From BJGV01 sp964194745 (GTDB lineage Bacteria > Pseudomonadota > Gammaproteobacteria > Burkholderiales > Nitrosomonadaceae), in NCBI GenBank assembly GCA_965248035.1, contig OZ252054.1:1736001-1800000 (forward strand): a stretch of DNA of 64,000 nucleotides, given 5' to 3'. The notes below the pieces were generated by a model. The model had not been told where the DNA came from. It saw only the letters and a program-made list of their open reading frames with translations, and ran no database searches. This document shows, in pieces, positions 18,934 to 27,254 of the stretch. The number at the start of each line of letters is the position of its first letter. Positions within the stretch are counted from its first letter, which is position 1. Made by a program: the position numbers and the translations under genes.

Positions 18934-19772
18934 TGCTGGATAAGACATCGCATGACCATCTGTGGGGCAAAGTATACTTTGGCGATTGTCTGGACATCAT
19001 GAGAGATTTGCCAGATGATTCCATAGATTTGATTGTTACTTCACCCCCCTATGCTGATGCTCGTAAACACACTTATGGCGGAGTCCCGCCAGAAGAATAT
19101 GTTAAGTGGTTCTCTGACCGTAGTGAACAGATGTTACGCATCCTTAAACCGACTGGCTCGTTCGTTTTGAACATTAAGGAGCGGGCAAAGGACAGCGAAA
19201 GACACACTTATGTTCTTGACTTGATTCTTGCCATCAAAAGAGATGTTGGGTTTCGGTGGGTAGAGGAATATATGTGGCACAAAACAACAGCGGCACCCGG
19301 AAAGTGGAAGTATAGATTCCGCGATTCATGGGAGCGTTTGTTACATTTTTCAAAGACGAAGGAACTGAAAATGAATCAGGACGCTGTAAAGGTTCCGATT
19401 GGAGATTGGACGGTAAAGCGCCTGAAAAACATGAATCAAAATGATTTGACTCGACAGGAATCTGCAACCAATTCAAAGGTGGGCCGATGTATAGCGAATT
19501 GGGATGGAAAATCCCTTGTGTATCCGACAAATGTGGTACATAAATCTCCTGTAGCTCATAATACCGGACATAGCGCGGCCTTTCCCGAATGGTTGCCAGA
19601 GTTTTTTATCAAGCTATTCACGGATGAAGGCGACATTGTTCTGGACCCCTTCCTGGGTTCTGGCACTACTTACAGGGTAGCAGCCCGCATGAACAGGAAA
19701 CCGATTGGAATTGAAATGAACGAAACCGCTCCCTTGTGTCTGGATGAAGTGGATGCCGCTCTCTTGGATTAG
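18933..19772 (+). CDS. beta-type amino DNA methyltransferase, element A
   Basis: 279 residues. Motif IV TSPPYAD comes first and the SAM-binding motif DPFLGSGTT lies near the C-terminus, the beta-class order. SPPY is more common in N4-cytosine than N6-adenine enzymes, but the modified base cannot be fixed from sequence. It is closely similar to the element E enzyme (shared LNIKERA, FRDSWERLLHF, YPTNV). Its 3' end overlaps the endonuclease start by 29 bases. Confidence 0.93.
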   Translation: MLDKTSHDHLWGKVYFGDCLDIMRDLPDDSIDLIVTSPPYADARKHTYGGVPPEEYVKWFSDRSEQMLRILKPTGSFVLNIKERAKDSERHTYVLDLILAIKRDVGFRWVEEYMWHKTTAAPGKWKYRFRDSWERLLHFSKTKELKMNQDAVKVPIGDWTVKRLKNMNQNDLTRQESATNSKVGRCIANWDGKSLVYPTNVVHKSPVAHNTGHSAAFPEWLPEFFIKLFTDEGDIVLDPFLGSGTTYRVAARMNRKPIGIEMNETAPLCLDEVDAALLD

Positions 19773-20325
19773 TGCAGATTCTTTAGCACATCACATTGAT
19801 GTTTTGCAGGAGGCCGCAAGCCGAGCATCTTCTGGCGCGGCGACAAGGCGCGTGAAAAACGTGGTAGACCCATTTTCATCGTTGTTGGTTGCATCGGCTT
19901 ATGACGTGGAAAAAGCCGACAAACTGATCGAATTACAAAACGCAGAATCAGGATTGCGCGGAATGAGCAATGCGCTCGGACGATTTCACCAAAGCGTTTT
20001 GGCTTCCGTGTCTGGATGGGATGACCATGATGCAGGATATGATCTTGAATGCAAAAACCGATGTATTCTTGCCGAAGTAAAGAACAAGTGGAACACTATG
20101 AATGCAGGCAACCGGCGCGAAGTAGAAAGCGAATTAAAAACAGCCGTAAGGCAGAAGTCCGGGCAATGGCAGGGATACCTTGTCCTGGTCATCCCTAAAC
20201 ATCCTGAACGATATAAAATCCCGCTAGGCCATCGAGTCCATGAGATCGACGGGGCATCCTTTTATCACAAGGTAACAGACGACCCAAACGCCATACATAC
20301 CTGTTCGATCACCTTTGTCGCGTGA
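19744..20325 (+). CDS. Eco47II-like type II restriction endonuclease, element A
   Basis: 193 residues matching the HindVP/Eco47II family pattern: VVDPFSSLL, GRFHQSVLASVSGW, the catalytic segment LECKNRCILAEVKNKWNTMN (about 100-119; E and K of AEVKNK), GYLVLVIPKHPERY and EIDGASFYHKVT. Characterised members cut GGNCC-type sites, but specificity here is inferred only at family level. It likely forms a restriction-modification pair with the overlapping methyltransferase. Confidence 0.85.
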   Translation: MKWMPLSWISADSLAHHIDVLQEAASRASSGAATRRVKNVVDPFSSLLVASAYDVEKADKLIELQNAESGLRGMSNALGRFHQSVLASVSGWDDHDAGYDLECKNRCILAEVKNKWNTMNAGNRREVESELKTAVRQKSGQWQGYLVLVIPKHPERYKIPLGHRVHEIDGASFYHKVTDDPNAIHTCSITFVA

Positions 20326-20396
20326 TGACACAATCAGCGGACATTGTGGGGCACTGTCGCGCCATTATGGAAAACACACTACCACCGAGGAAGTAA

Positions 20397-20570
20397 ATGA
20401 AACCAACTGCCAAAAACAAACGACCAGTCGTTACCCTCAAGCATTATACGTATCAGCCGAGCAAAGCAGAATTAGAAGCGGATGTTCGGGTAAAAGCCAC
20501 ATTTGAAGAAGCGGTTAGCGCAATGGCCAAGACTGTAGAAGTTAGGCACGAACGGAAAAATTTAAAATAG
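20397..20570 (+). CDS. small basic protein with YQPSKAELE motif, element A
   Basis: 57 residues. ATG 20397 has GAGGA 12 bases upstream. The core TYQPSKAELEADVRV is followed by a short acidic then basic helix. A related YQPSKAENE segment occurs in the small ORF at the same place in element D, and a looser QPNNKELE in element C. Conserved position downstream of each endonuclease argues that it is a real component. Function unknown. Confidence 0.65.
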   Translation: MKPTAKNKRPVVTLKHYTYQPSKAELEADVRVKATFEEAVSAMAKTVEVRHERKNLK

Positions 20571-20603
20571 AGATTCACATCAGAATCAATCACTTATCCG
20601 GGT

Positions 20604-20628
20604 TTCGGCACTATTGTATATAATTCCC
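20604..20628 (-). repeat. right terminal inverted repeat of element A
   Basis: Exact 25-base inverted match to the left end. The core word TTCGGCACT also recurs just upstream of the transposase at 17908-17919. Confidence 0.95.
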
Positions 20629-20670
20629 ATCCGTATCCATGACGGGATTTAATGTTTTATTGGCTCGTAA

Positions 20671-20690
20671 GGTAGCAATATGGTAGCAAT
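20671..20690. repeat. GGTAGCAAT direct repeats beside tRNA-Arg
   Basis: Two GGTAGCAAT copies 2 bp apart lie 46 bases beyond the 3' end of the tRNA gene. Such paired short repeats are typical of integrase arm sites next to a tRNA attachment site, so they may be the scar of a lost integrative element. No integrase gene is left between here and element A. Confidence 0.35.
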
Positions 20691-20735
20691 GAAAAAGAAA
20701 AAGGAGCTAGCTGTTATGCTAACCCCTTGTTTTAA

Positions 20736-20812
20736 TGGCGCGCCCGGAGCGATTCGAACGCCCGACCCCTTGGTTCGTAGCCAAGTACTCTATCCGACTG
20801 AGCTACGGGCGC
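20736..20812 (-). tRNA. tRNA-Arg(ACG)
   Basis: 77 nt with encoded CCA. The acceptor stem is GCGCCCG/CGGGCGC, the anticodon arm CTTGG-CTACGAA-CCAAG gives anticodon ACG, and the T arm contains GTTCGAATC. All arms fold. Confidence 0.97.
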
Positions 20813-20896
20813 CGAAATGGCTGATTAATCTTTTCTAAGAATTTCTGGATAAAATTATATCAGACTGGAAAATTTAGTTTTTATTATTCACAATAG

Positions 20897-21661
20897 TTAC
20901 TGAAGCTCTGCACCTTCAACTATCTCTTCAGTAACATGAAAATTCCCTCGGCTACGTTGTTTCAACCAAGAAATGTTATTTAGTTGAACACTCTTGCTGT
21001 TAATCTTAATTAAACCATCTTTCTGCAGCCTGGAAAAAGCGCGACTAACAGTTTCCAGTTTTAGTCCCAGATAGCTACCAATTTCTTCTCGTGCCATGCA
21101 CAAATTGAAATTTGATGAAGAATAGCCTAGTTTGGCGAAACGGTCCGACAAATTGAGTAAAAGGGTGATCAAACGCTCCCTCGCTTTCATGCCGCCTAAT
21201 AACGCTATCGCTTCATGATTATGCACAATTTTACGACTCATGATTTTGTGGAAATGATGCATCAGAGAAGGAATATCACGACCGATTTCTTCCAGCCTTG
21301 TAAAAGGAATTTCGCATATCTCACTGTTTTCCAGTGCCACTGCGTGACAAGTGTGTACATCTGTGCTGATGGCCTCCAACCCCAACATCTCTCCTGGCAT
21401 ATGGAAACCGGTAACCTGCTCCCGCCCGTCCTTATGTAGCACATAAGTTTTGAAGAACCCACTACGAACGATATAAAGAGACTGAAAATCCATGCCGGCC
21501 CGATATAAATAGCCACCACGTCGGATCTTACACCATCGATTAATTAGAGAATCGAGAGCGTTGATTTCGTCTTCTTCAAGCCCCACCGGTAAACACAACT
21601 CCCGCAAACCACAGGAGAAACAACTAGTTTTTCTGTGGGGTAAATTAGGGTTCTGCAGCAT
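20897..21661 (-). CDS. fnr: FNR/Anr-type oxygen-sensing regulator
   Basis: 254 residues of the CRP/FNR superfamily. It has the N-terminal iron-sulfur cysteines C14, C17, C23 (SCFSCGLRELC) and C105 in DVHTCHAV. The cyclic-nucleotide-type beta barrel spans about 30-145, and the C-terminal winged helix has the recognition helix LETVSRAFSRLQK. The four cysteines support a 4Fe-4S anaerobic switch rather than a plain CRP. It is probably monocistronic. Confidence 0.9.
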   Translation of the reverse strand: MLQNPNLPHRKTSCFSCGLRELCLPVGLEEDEINALDSLINRWCKIRRGGYLYRAGMDFQSLYIVRSGFFKTYVLHKDGREQVTGFHMPGEMLGLEAISTDVHTCHAVALENSEICEIPFTRLEEIGRDIPSLMHHFHKIMSRKIVHNHEAIALLGGMKARERLITLLLNLSDRFAKLGYSSSNFNLCMAREEIGSYLGLKLETVSRAFSRLQKDGLIKINSKSVQLNNISWLKQRSRGNFHVTEEIVEGAELQ

Positions 21662-21807
21662 GTAAAGGTCAGGCAGGTAATGTTTTTTAGATCTTGATAT
21701 CGATTATCAATCGGGAATTTGACTTAGACCAAAATTAAACAAAATTATTTCAAGCATTATTTTATCCATATTGCTACTAATAATCTATCAATTAAAGAGG
21801 CTAGATA

Positions 21808-21993
21808 ATGAAATATCTTTTCTTGGCTACAGTTTTGGTGGCATTGATAGTGACTTTTCTAGCCTACAATAAGCTGACTGCAGAAAGTATCCTAATCCTG
21901 AAACCTATGGGTAGACTATCATTCCTGATTGGCATGTTCCAGAGAAATATTAGGGCAAAAAGGACAAAGCGGCCACTTGACCTATACAGATAA
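21808..21993 (+). CDS. small single-pass membrane protein
   Basis: 61 residues: an N-terminal hydrophobic helix (YLFLATVLVALIVTFLAY) then a basic tail. It has a plausible RBS (AAAGAGG) upstream of ATG 21808. No family recognised. It is divergent from fnr. Confidence 0.5.
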   Translation: MKYLFLATVLVALIVTFLAYNKLTAESILILKPMGRLSFLIGMFQRNIRAKRTKRPLDLYR

Positions 21994-22014
21994 CAACCTT
22001 ATAAGTTGTTATCT
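21988..22014. terminator. 10-bp inverted repeat over the stop of the small membrane gene
   Basis: AGATAACAAC and GTTGTTATCT form a perfect hairpin with a 7-base loop that includes the stop codon. There is no T tract, so it may act as an mRNA 3' stabiliser or a protein-binding palindrome rather than a true terminator. Confidence 0.4.
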
Positions 22015-22044
22015 GAAACTTAACTTTAGGGAGGAGAGATCATC

Positions 22045-22345
22045 ATGATAAAAGTTGCTTTATTCGTAAAATTACAGGCTAAGCTTGGTAAAGAAAAGTT
22101 GTCATCAACTTTCTTGAAAGCGGGTTCGTGCTTGCGAATCAGGAAACTACTACGCCGGTCTGGTTCGCTCGACAGTTGGCCCCATCAACTTTTGGCATCT
22201 TCGATGCCTTTTCCGATGAAGCGGGACGTAATGCACATCTAGCCGGTCCAATTGCATCAGCGTTGATGGCCAACGCGCCGAACTACTCTCTGAACCACCA
22301 CAGATTAAACATGTTGACGTTCTCGCAGCCAAGGTGCCAGGATGA
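22045..22345 (+). pseudogene. antibiotic-biosynthesis-monooxygenase-fold protein, frameshifted
   Basis: Three consecutive frames together spell a normal ABM-superfamily protein of about 100 residues: MIKVALFVKLQAKLGKEK, then ANQETTTPVWFARQLAPSTFGIFDAFSDEAGRNAHLAGPIA, then LLSEPPQIKHVDVLAAKVPG and a TGA at 22343-22345. Frameshifts fall near 22125 and 22285. A strong RBS (GGGAGGAGAG) still precedes it. Either a decayed gene or two sequencing errors. Confidence 0.8.
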
Positions 22346-22417
22346 GAAAAATATTTTTTATGCGTCGTAGAAAAGTCCTAACTAAGGAAGCGAACCTGAA
22401 GCCAGTATTCTCTTTGT

Positions 22418-22831
22418 ATGAATAGATCAGCAAACAATGGGTGTGCGTCTAAAACTATTTTGATGCTGCTGCTAGCTGTTGTAAGCAGTGGCGCAGTAGC
22501 GGAGTGGATTAATGTTTCCACAGACGATAGCGGCTCTTCTATTTATGCCGACCCTACTACTATTCAAAAAGTGGGCAACCGGGTAAAAATGTGGGTTTTA
22601 TTCGACTATAGGAAGGCCACATTAGATGCGGGTGACAAAATCATGTCAATAAAGAAACATGAAGAATACGACTGTAAAGAAACACAAACTCGATTACTTT
22701 ATCTATCTAAACACTCTGGGAGATTTGCAGAAGGAAAGGTGGTATATCTCAACGATATACCTTACGACAAGTGGGTGCCTGTCGTGCCTGGCAGCATACT
22801 CGAAGATCTATGGAGGTACGCGTGTAGGTAA
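22418..22831 (+). CDS. secreted surface-adhesin E-like protein
   Basis: 137 residues with a signal peptide (about 1-29, ending SSGAVA) and a small domain matching the Adhesin_E pattern (WINVSTDDSGSSIYADPTTIQKVGNRVKMWVLFDY, C90). Members are common, poorly characterised secreted proteins. The gene is convergent with the DUF6607 gene. Confidence 0.7.
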   Translation: MNRSANNGCASKTILMLLLAVVSSGAVAEWINVSTDDSGSSIYADPTTIQKVGNRVKMWVLFDYRKATLDAGDKIMSIKKHEEYDCKETQTRLLYLSKHSGRFAEGKVVYLNDIPYDKWVPVVPGSILEDLWRYACR

Positions 22832-22899
22832 TGATAAGTGGAGACAGCTACTGGCATTATGTAGCGATTGGCAATAGATAAGTGTTGAATCTATAGGTT

Positions 22900-23916
22900 T
22901 CAACGCTTGGTAGAAGCATCGGAGTCGACAAATTTGTAAAACGCTGTGTCGAGTGCGGGTAGGTGTACCTCAAGGAGTGGGTTGGCGCGGTAGGCATCAG
23001 CAAGCGACAGCACAGTATCGCTAAATTCCTCATCGCCAGTTTTAAACGAGAGGACAATGTGGTCTTCTTTGTTCAACTCATCGTCCCAGCGTGCTCGTAC
23101 CACCGACCAGAACGGTGCGGTGGCTTTCCAATAAGTAAGTCCTGGTCTGAAATTAAAGCCGGTAATACGCCGGTAGTCGTTGAAGCCAAACTCACGTACC
23201 AGAATGATATCCTCTCCATCTTCGCGCACGACCTTGGTATTGTCCTGCTCGTGCGTCCAGCCCTGTGGGGTAATCGTATGGCGGTTCTCAACGTTGAGTA
23301 ACTGGTAGTCGTTGCGCGTGGTGTATTCACGTCGTGGCAGTGGGCGCCAAGTACGCTCCGAGGTCCAAGTGGACACCCCGTAACGGTGATTCCAGCGGCC
23401 GCTGCCTGCATAACGTGGTCCATCGTTGACTTCAAATACCAGTTGCGTCCAGGTGCCTGGTATGGAGACTGGCTTGCGATAATGTTTCTCAAAACGCTGG
23501 TTACCTACATAAACCCAGTGAGAAGGCTGTTCGTAGATCCACTCCTGCCGCCAGTGTTTGATAGTCATGCCTTTCGCGCTGACTAGGATGTGTTGCATCG
23601 ATATACTCGAGCCGCTGTCATCCACCAGTACCACTATCTCGAATCCTCCGGAATGCTTAGGGTTTTTCCTTACGTAACCGGGTCTAAGCACTGCGGTCTC
23701 ATTGAAGTTGAAGGCTACCTGATATTCACCGAGCATGGCAAGGATGGCGCGACGGTCACAGTCGAGTGCACGTTCGTTGAGCGTACAGCCAGCAACAGGG
23801 CGTTCGACGGGTGGATAGCTAAAGGGTCTATCGCTCTTTGCTATGTACATCTTACCTGCACACGCAGTGAGCAGCGAGAATAGCAACAGCAGGAACGTAA
23901 CTCGGATAGTTTTAAT
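22900..23916 (-). CDS. DUF6607-family lipoprotein, probable ATT start
   Basis: The core (AILAMLGEYQVAFNFNETAVL, QHILVSAKGMTIKHWRQEWIYE, NDYQLLNVENRHTITPQGWTHEQDN) fits DUF6607, an uncharacterised family of exported proteins. The first ATG/GTG/TTG frame begins inside the signal peptide (TTG 23886). Extending ten codons to ATT 23916 gives IKTIRVTFLLLLFSLLTAC, a complete lipoprotein signal with lipobox LTAC, and places AGAGG 6 bases before the ATT. So a non-standard ATT start, or a mutated ATG, is likely. Confidence 0.75.
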   Translation of the reverse strand: MKTIRVTFLLLLFSLLTACAGKMYIAKSDRPFSYPPVERPVAGCTLNERALDCDRRAILAMLGEYQVAFNFNETAVLRPGYVRKNPKHSGGFEIVVLVDDSGSSISMQHILVSAKGMTIKHWRQEWIYEQPSHWVYVGNQRFEKHYRKPVSIPGTWTQLVFEVNDGPRYAGSGRWNHRYGVSTWTSERTWRPLPRREYTTRNDYQLLNVENRHTITPQGWTHEQDNTKVVREDGEDIILVREFGFNDYRRITGFNFRPGLTYWKATAPFWSVVRARWDDELNKEDHIVLSFKTGDEEFSDTVLSLADAYRANPLLEVHLPALDTAFYKFVDSDASTKR

Positions 23917-24184
23917 AGTAACCTCTAAGAATTAAAAACATTTAGGCAAATGTATTGATGCACCAACTGACGCCTTCCAAAGTGGCGATGCAACTGTTCA
24001 AAATCGGACGAGCCAATGAGAAGCCTTAACACATTTGCGGATAGGGGCAAAAAGGATGCAATCTAGGAAAGACCAATGTCTATGCACGGCGAGTCCTACC
24101 TCCAGACGATACGAATTAATTTTACCATTTGTCCCCTATTGGGCTATATAGTACTTTTGGATTATAACAAAAGGGACAAAAATT

Positions 24185-24493
24185 TTAGTGCGCTATCCTA
24201 TCTGATACAGCCACTGCCCCTAACTCATGCATCGAGTTTAGCCATGCTGGATACTGCTCAAACGTTATCCCAACAGATTCTGCTAACTCGGCAGCATCTA
24301 TCCAATCCACGACGCCATCAGCACCCTCGGTTAGAACAAGAGCACGTTTCTTTATTACAGAGGAAGAAGGAGGTAATTTTTTCATACCGCCAATATATGG
24401 GTTCTCACTACAATCACAAGTAAAAACAGAAATATCAAAAAGTTTTGTAGATTCTTCAAGATTATACAGACGATGAAGGAACATCCTGTACAA
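24185..24493 (-). CDS. hypothetical protein
   Basis: 102 residues, soluble, with no recognised family. The C-terminal two-thirds (VLTEGADGVVDWIDAAELAE and following) has protein-like composition. The N-terminus is doubtful because an internal ATG before KKLPPSSSV is also possible. It stands alone, with no operon partner. Confidence 0.4.
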   Translation of the reverse strand: MYRMFLHRLYNLEESTKLFDISVFTCDCSENPYIGGMKKLPPSSSVIKKRALVLTEGADGVVDWIDAAELAESVGITFEQYPAWLNSMHELGAVAVSDRIAH

Positions 24494-24844
24494 ACCTAGT
24501 TGCCAAATAGTGTTTACTTCCTTCAGAACAATCTTAACCAGCCACTAAAAAACTATTAAGGCATTGAAGTGAAACAGTTTTAACAACAGCCGTTTTCTCA
24601 GATTGTTAAATGGCAATATTTCCAGCAATACGAATCAAAATACTTTGTTATATATTGCATTCACAGTTCCTAATAGTGCTGATAGATTGCTGAAATAAAA
24701 TTCATCCAGCAGTTATTGTCAAGGCACAACACGCGGTTTGTATAAATGGCGACAGTACATACTTTTAGTTTTTGTTATTCTTCACCCGGTGGTATCTTAC
24801 ATGTATACAGAGTTCGACAGTCTGTTTGATGCGTAACCCATGTT
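24494..24844. other. intergenic, nothing recognised
   Basis: AT-rich sequence between two minus-strand hypothetical genes. I see no gene, RNA or clear hairpin. Confidence 0.5.
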
Positions 24845-25132
24845 TCATGGTTCTACTTTCTTATCGAAAATCTGATTATTTTTTTTCTTAAAAAGAATTT
24901 TAGTTGGTAAATAGAATCCCATGATAATGGAAGCAATGGGTAATAAATCTACCTTCCAACCCCCTTTTTCAAGTCCACCTGTTATTGCTAAAACCCATAC
25001 TAGAAATAACGCTATAACGATTGATGTAAAATAAATAAAATAAGAATTCTTATTTATTCCCTTCAAATCTCGCTCTATCGCGTAAATGTATTGAAAGCCA
25101 ACTAAAACACCCATAGCTGAGAAACAGATCAA
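24845..25132 (-). CDS. small multi-pass membrane protein
   Basis: 95 residues from the TTG at 25132, with three hydrophobic segments and a Lys-rich C-terminus. The open frame continues upstream for about 14 codons without ATG, so the start is uncertain (TTG 25132 or ATG at residue 7). No family recognised. Confidence 0.5.
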   Translation of the reverse strand: MICFSAMGVLVGFQYIYAIERDLKGINKNSYFIYFTSIVIALFLVWVLAITGGLEKGGWKVDLLPIASIIMGFYLPTKILFKKKNNQIFDKKVEP

Positions 25133-25526
25133 ATGAAATACTACTAGTAAGAATGATGGCGCACCTATGATAAAAATCCTTTACATTCGTAGCTAACAAA
25201 TAAACACTCAGGCTAATATCTGTATAACGGATGATTAAGATGAAATCATTAGGTCATGAGATACCTTCAAATGACCGCTTTAGATCCATTACGATCATTC
25301 AAGGAAGTCTTCTTTGTTCCAAACAGACATTCATTTAGCGGCCTCGAATCATCTAACTTTAAGTGCTTAAATAATTTGATGATTTTTCTAGGAAGAAAAA
25401 AAGTAGTTTCCCGATGAATTTTCTATGACGAACATACTCTATATAATTGGTGGTGTACTACATCAATGAAACCATGGTCGTGTGTGTTGCCAAGTTCCTG
25501 TTTTACCTAAATATTAGGAGGGAATA
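25133..25526. other. intergenic, nothing recognised
   Basis: AT-rich. It ends in AGGAGGG, the RBS of the DUF2934 gene. No other gene or RNA is seen. Confidence 0.45.
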
Positions 25527-25790
25527 ATGTCAAGGAAACCAATCACAGCAAGTAAACCTGACCCTGTTGGACCAGCCGGAACTATTGTCAGCAAATCAGT
25601 AGCAAACCTCAGAAGTGTCCCAACCAAGCAAGCACAAAGTGTAGCAAATAGACTAGATCGTCAACAACTGATCGCTGTTGCTGCTTATTATCGTGCTGCA
25701 CGGCGTGGTTTTGAGGGGGGTTATGAAGTACAAGATTGGCTGGAAGCAGAAGTGGAAATAGATGGTGTTCCGCTACCAGGAGGATTCTGA
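25527..25790 (+). CDS. DUF2934 protein
   Basis: 87 residues. The C-terminal IAVAAYYRAARRGFEGGYEVQDWLEAEVEI is the DUF2934 signature, a small cytoplasmic family of unknown role in environmental proteobacteria. ATG 25527 follows a strong RBS. It is the last host-like gene before element B. Confidence 0.75.
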   Translation: MSRKPITASKPDPVGPAGTIVSKSVANLRSVPTKQAQSVANRLDRQQLIAVAAYYRAARRGFEGGYEVQDWLEAEVEIDGVPLPGGF

Positions 25791-25873
25791 CTACCAGTCT
25801 TCCTGCAATTAGGTAATGTTGGTAGTAGTTAATGAACATTTAATCACTTCAAGGGAGGAGATTAAAAAGGGAT

Positions 25874-26448
25874 TTATGTAGTTGTTACCGGACTGCCATG
25901 TAACGGGGTAATCTGTTTGGCTAACTCAAATGTTCGCTGTTTCAGCGTGGAAAGCAGGTTGTCATAGGCATCGGTATTGGCGAGGAGGCAGGCTGTGAGA
26001 CCAGTCACCTCCCCGGACTCAATCTTTTGCTGCACCAATCCCCATTCTTCACTCAATGTAAGGAGATACGATTCGGCCCCTCGATAAACCTGCCGTAAGG
26101 CCAACCCTTCTAAATCAGCCTGCTTGTACCGCTCACGGAGTGACGTTTTCACAGAGAGGGCGACAGGTCGTCGAGGATGATATAACACCACATCAAAATC
26201 CGCATTCGGCACATGTGCAAATCGGGCTTGGTAGTAGAAGGGGAGGACTCCCTCTTGTTTCAGGGTTTCACAGGTCAGAAATTCGAGCATCCGGCCGTTG
26301 ATCGAAGGGTTGGACGGGAACTGCTTATGATAGCGAGCACACCCGTCCTTAATGATTGAGAGGGCCGTTGATAGATTAACTGCTCCAACACGGCGCAGTA
26401 GATTTTCCCTGCCTTATCGGTAAGGATTTCCTCAATGAGAGATTGCAT
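25874..26448 (-). pseudogene. PD-(D/E)xK endonuclease-like protein of element B, frameshifted
   Basis: The main open part (138 residues from 26290) carries ADFDVVLYHPRRPVALSVKTS, a D-x(n)-SVK arrangement typical of PD-(D/E)xK nucleases. The frame stays open further upstream without a start. A second frame beginning ATG 26448 (MQSLIEEILTDKAGKIYCAV) overlaps the methyltransferase end as in the other elements, so the two halves are probably one gene broken near 26350. Family within the restriction enzymes not recognised. Confidence 0.55.
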
Positions 26449-27254
26449 TCCTTGAAAATCCGATCTCTGGTCAGCTCACAATATTTGGGCTCTTTCTCAA
26501 GACCAATGGCTTGCCGACCATGTCGGATCGCTTCTATCATAGTAGTGCCCATAGTAGTGCCCGATCCGACAAACGGATCAAACACCGTGTCCCCGATAAA
26601 CGAGAATATCTTGATGCAGCGTTTCGGCAGTTCTCTTGGAAATGGGGTCTCATGACCAATCCGTTTCCTGCTCTCTCCATTGAATGACCATGACCCCAAC
26701 GACCATTCCTTAAATTCCTCGGCGCTAATATCGTTGTTTCCAGGGCGCTCACGTTTCCACGTATCTTTATAGAGCACAATAATGGTTTCCACAGGGGCAA
26801 TGACATGAGGGGCGCTGGCTGACTTCCAACTCCCCCATGCCGTGCGACGGGATATATTGCCTTCATTCCACAGAATAGTCGCATGATAGCACCACCCGGC
26901 CTCCATTGCTAATCGCGTGATGTCTGCTGAAAGCGGTTGCTTGCCATTCTTGTTTTTATCCAGCGAGACATTGACGCATAAGCGACCGGTCGATTTCGTC
27001 CAATGAAAACAATTCGTCAGCCACTGTTTAGAAAAGTTCAAATAGGCGTCGTAGGGCAATGAATCATCTTGTTGGGCACCAGAATATGCTTTGCCAACGT
27101 TATAGGGGGGAGAGGTCACAATTAAATCCACGCTTTCTCTCGTGATCGAAGCACGGAGTGTGGCGTCTCCCTGGATCAAGCGGTGAACGAGTGGGGAGTG
27201 AGCAAAAAGCACATCCACAGCCGAATCCAAGAGGCCGGTCCCTACGGCGCTCAT
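26376..27254 (-). CDS. amino DNA methyltransferase, element B
   Basis: 292 residues, beta-type: TSPPYNVGKAYSG first (about residue 46), then DPFVGSGTTMGTTMIEAIRHGR near residue 235. The frame is intact. Its ATG overlaps the transposase stop (ATGA). An imperfect local duplication (VGSGTTMGTTM) follows the SAM-binding motif. Adenine versus cytosine target not determinable. Confidence 0.88.
   Translation of the reverse strand: MSAVGTGLLDSAVDVLFAHSPLVHRLIQGDATLRASITRESVDLIVTSPPYNVGKAYSGAQQDDSLPYDAYLNFSKQWLTNCFHWTKSTGRLCVNVSLDKNKNGKQPLSADITRLAMEAGWCYHATILWNEGNISRRTAWGSWKSASAPHVIAPVETIIVLYKDTWKRERPGNNDISAEEFKEWSLGSWSFNGESRKRIGHETPFPRELPKRCIKIFSFIGDTVFDPFVGSGTTMGTTMIEAIRHGRQAIGLEKEPKYCELTRDRIFKECNLSLRKSLPIRQGKSTAPCWSS

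Larger units (their letters stand above)
16843..20628 (+). mobile_element. Element A: IS1595-type transposon with restriction-modification and Panacea-type cargo
   Basis: The 3786-bp element is bounded by 25-bp perfect inverted repeats beginning GGGAATTATATAC. It holds, left to right: a membrane protein and Panacea-domain antitoxin on the minus strand, a terminator, then transposase, amino-methyltransferase, Eco47II-like endonuclease and a small ORF on the plus strand. The flanking octamers (TTTATTTA left, ATCCGTAT right) do not match, so no target duplication survives. That and the missing truA 3' end indicate deletion or recombination after insertion. Confidence 0.9.

Noticed and set aside
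21694..21710. FNR-box-like TTGAT...ATCAA upstream of fnr
   Set aside because: The half-sites are 7 bases apart instead of 4, so it does not match the FNR/CRP spacing.
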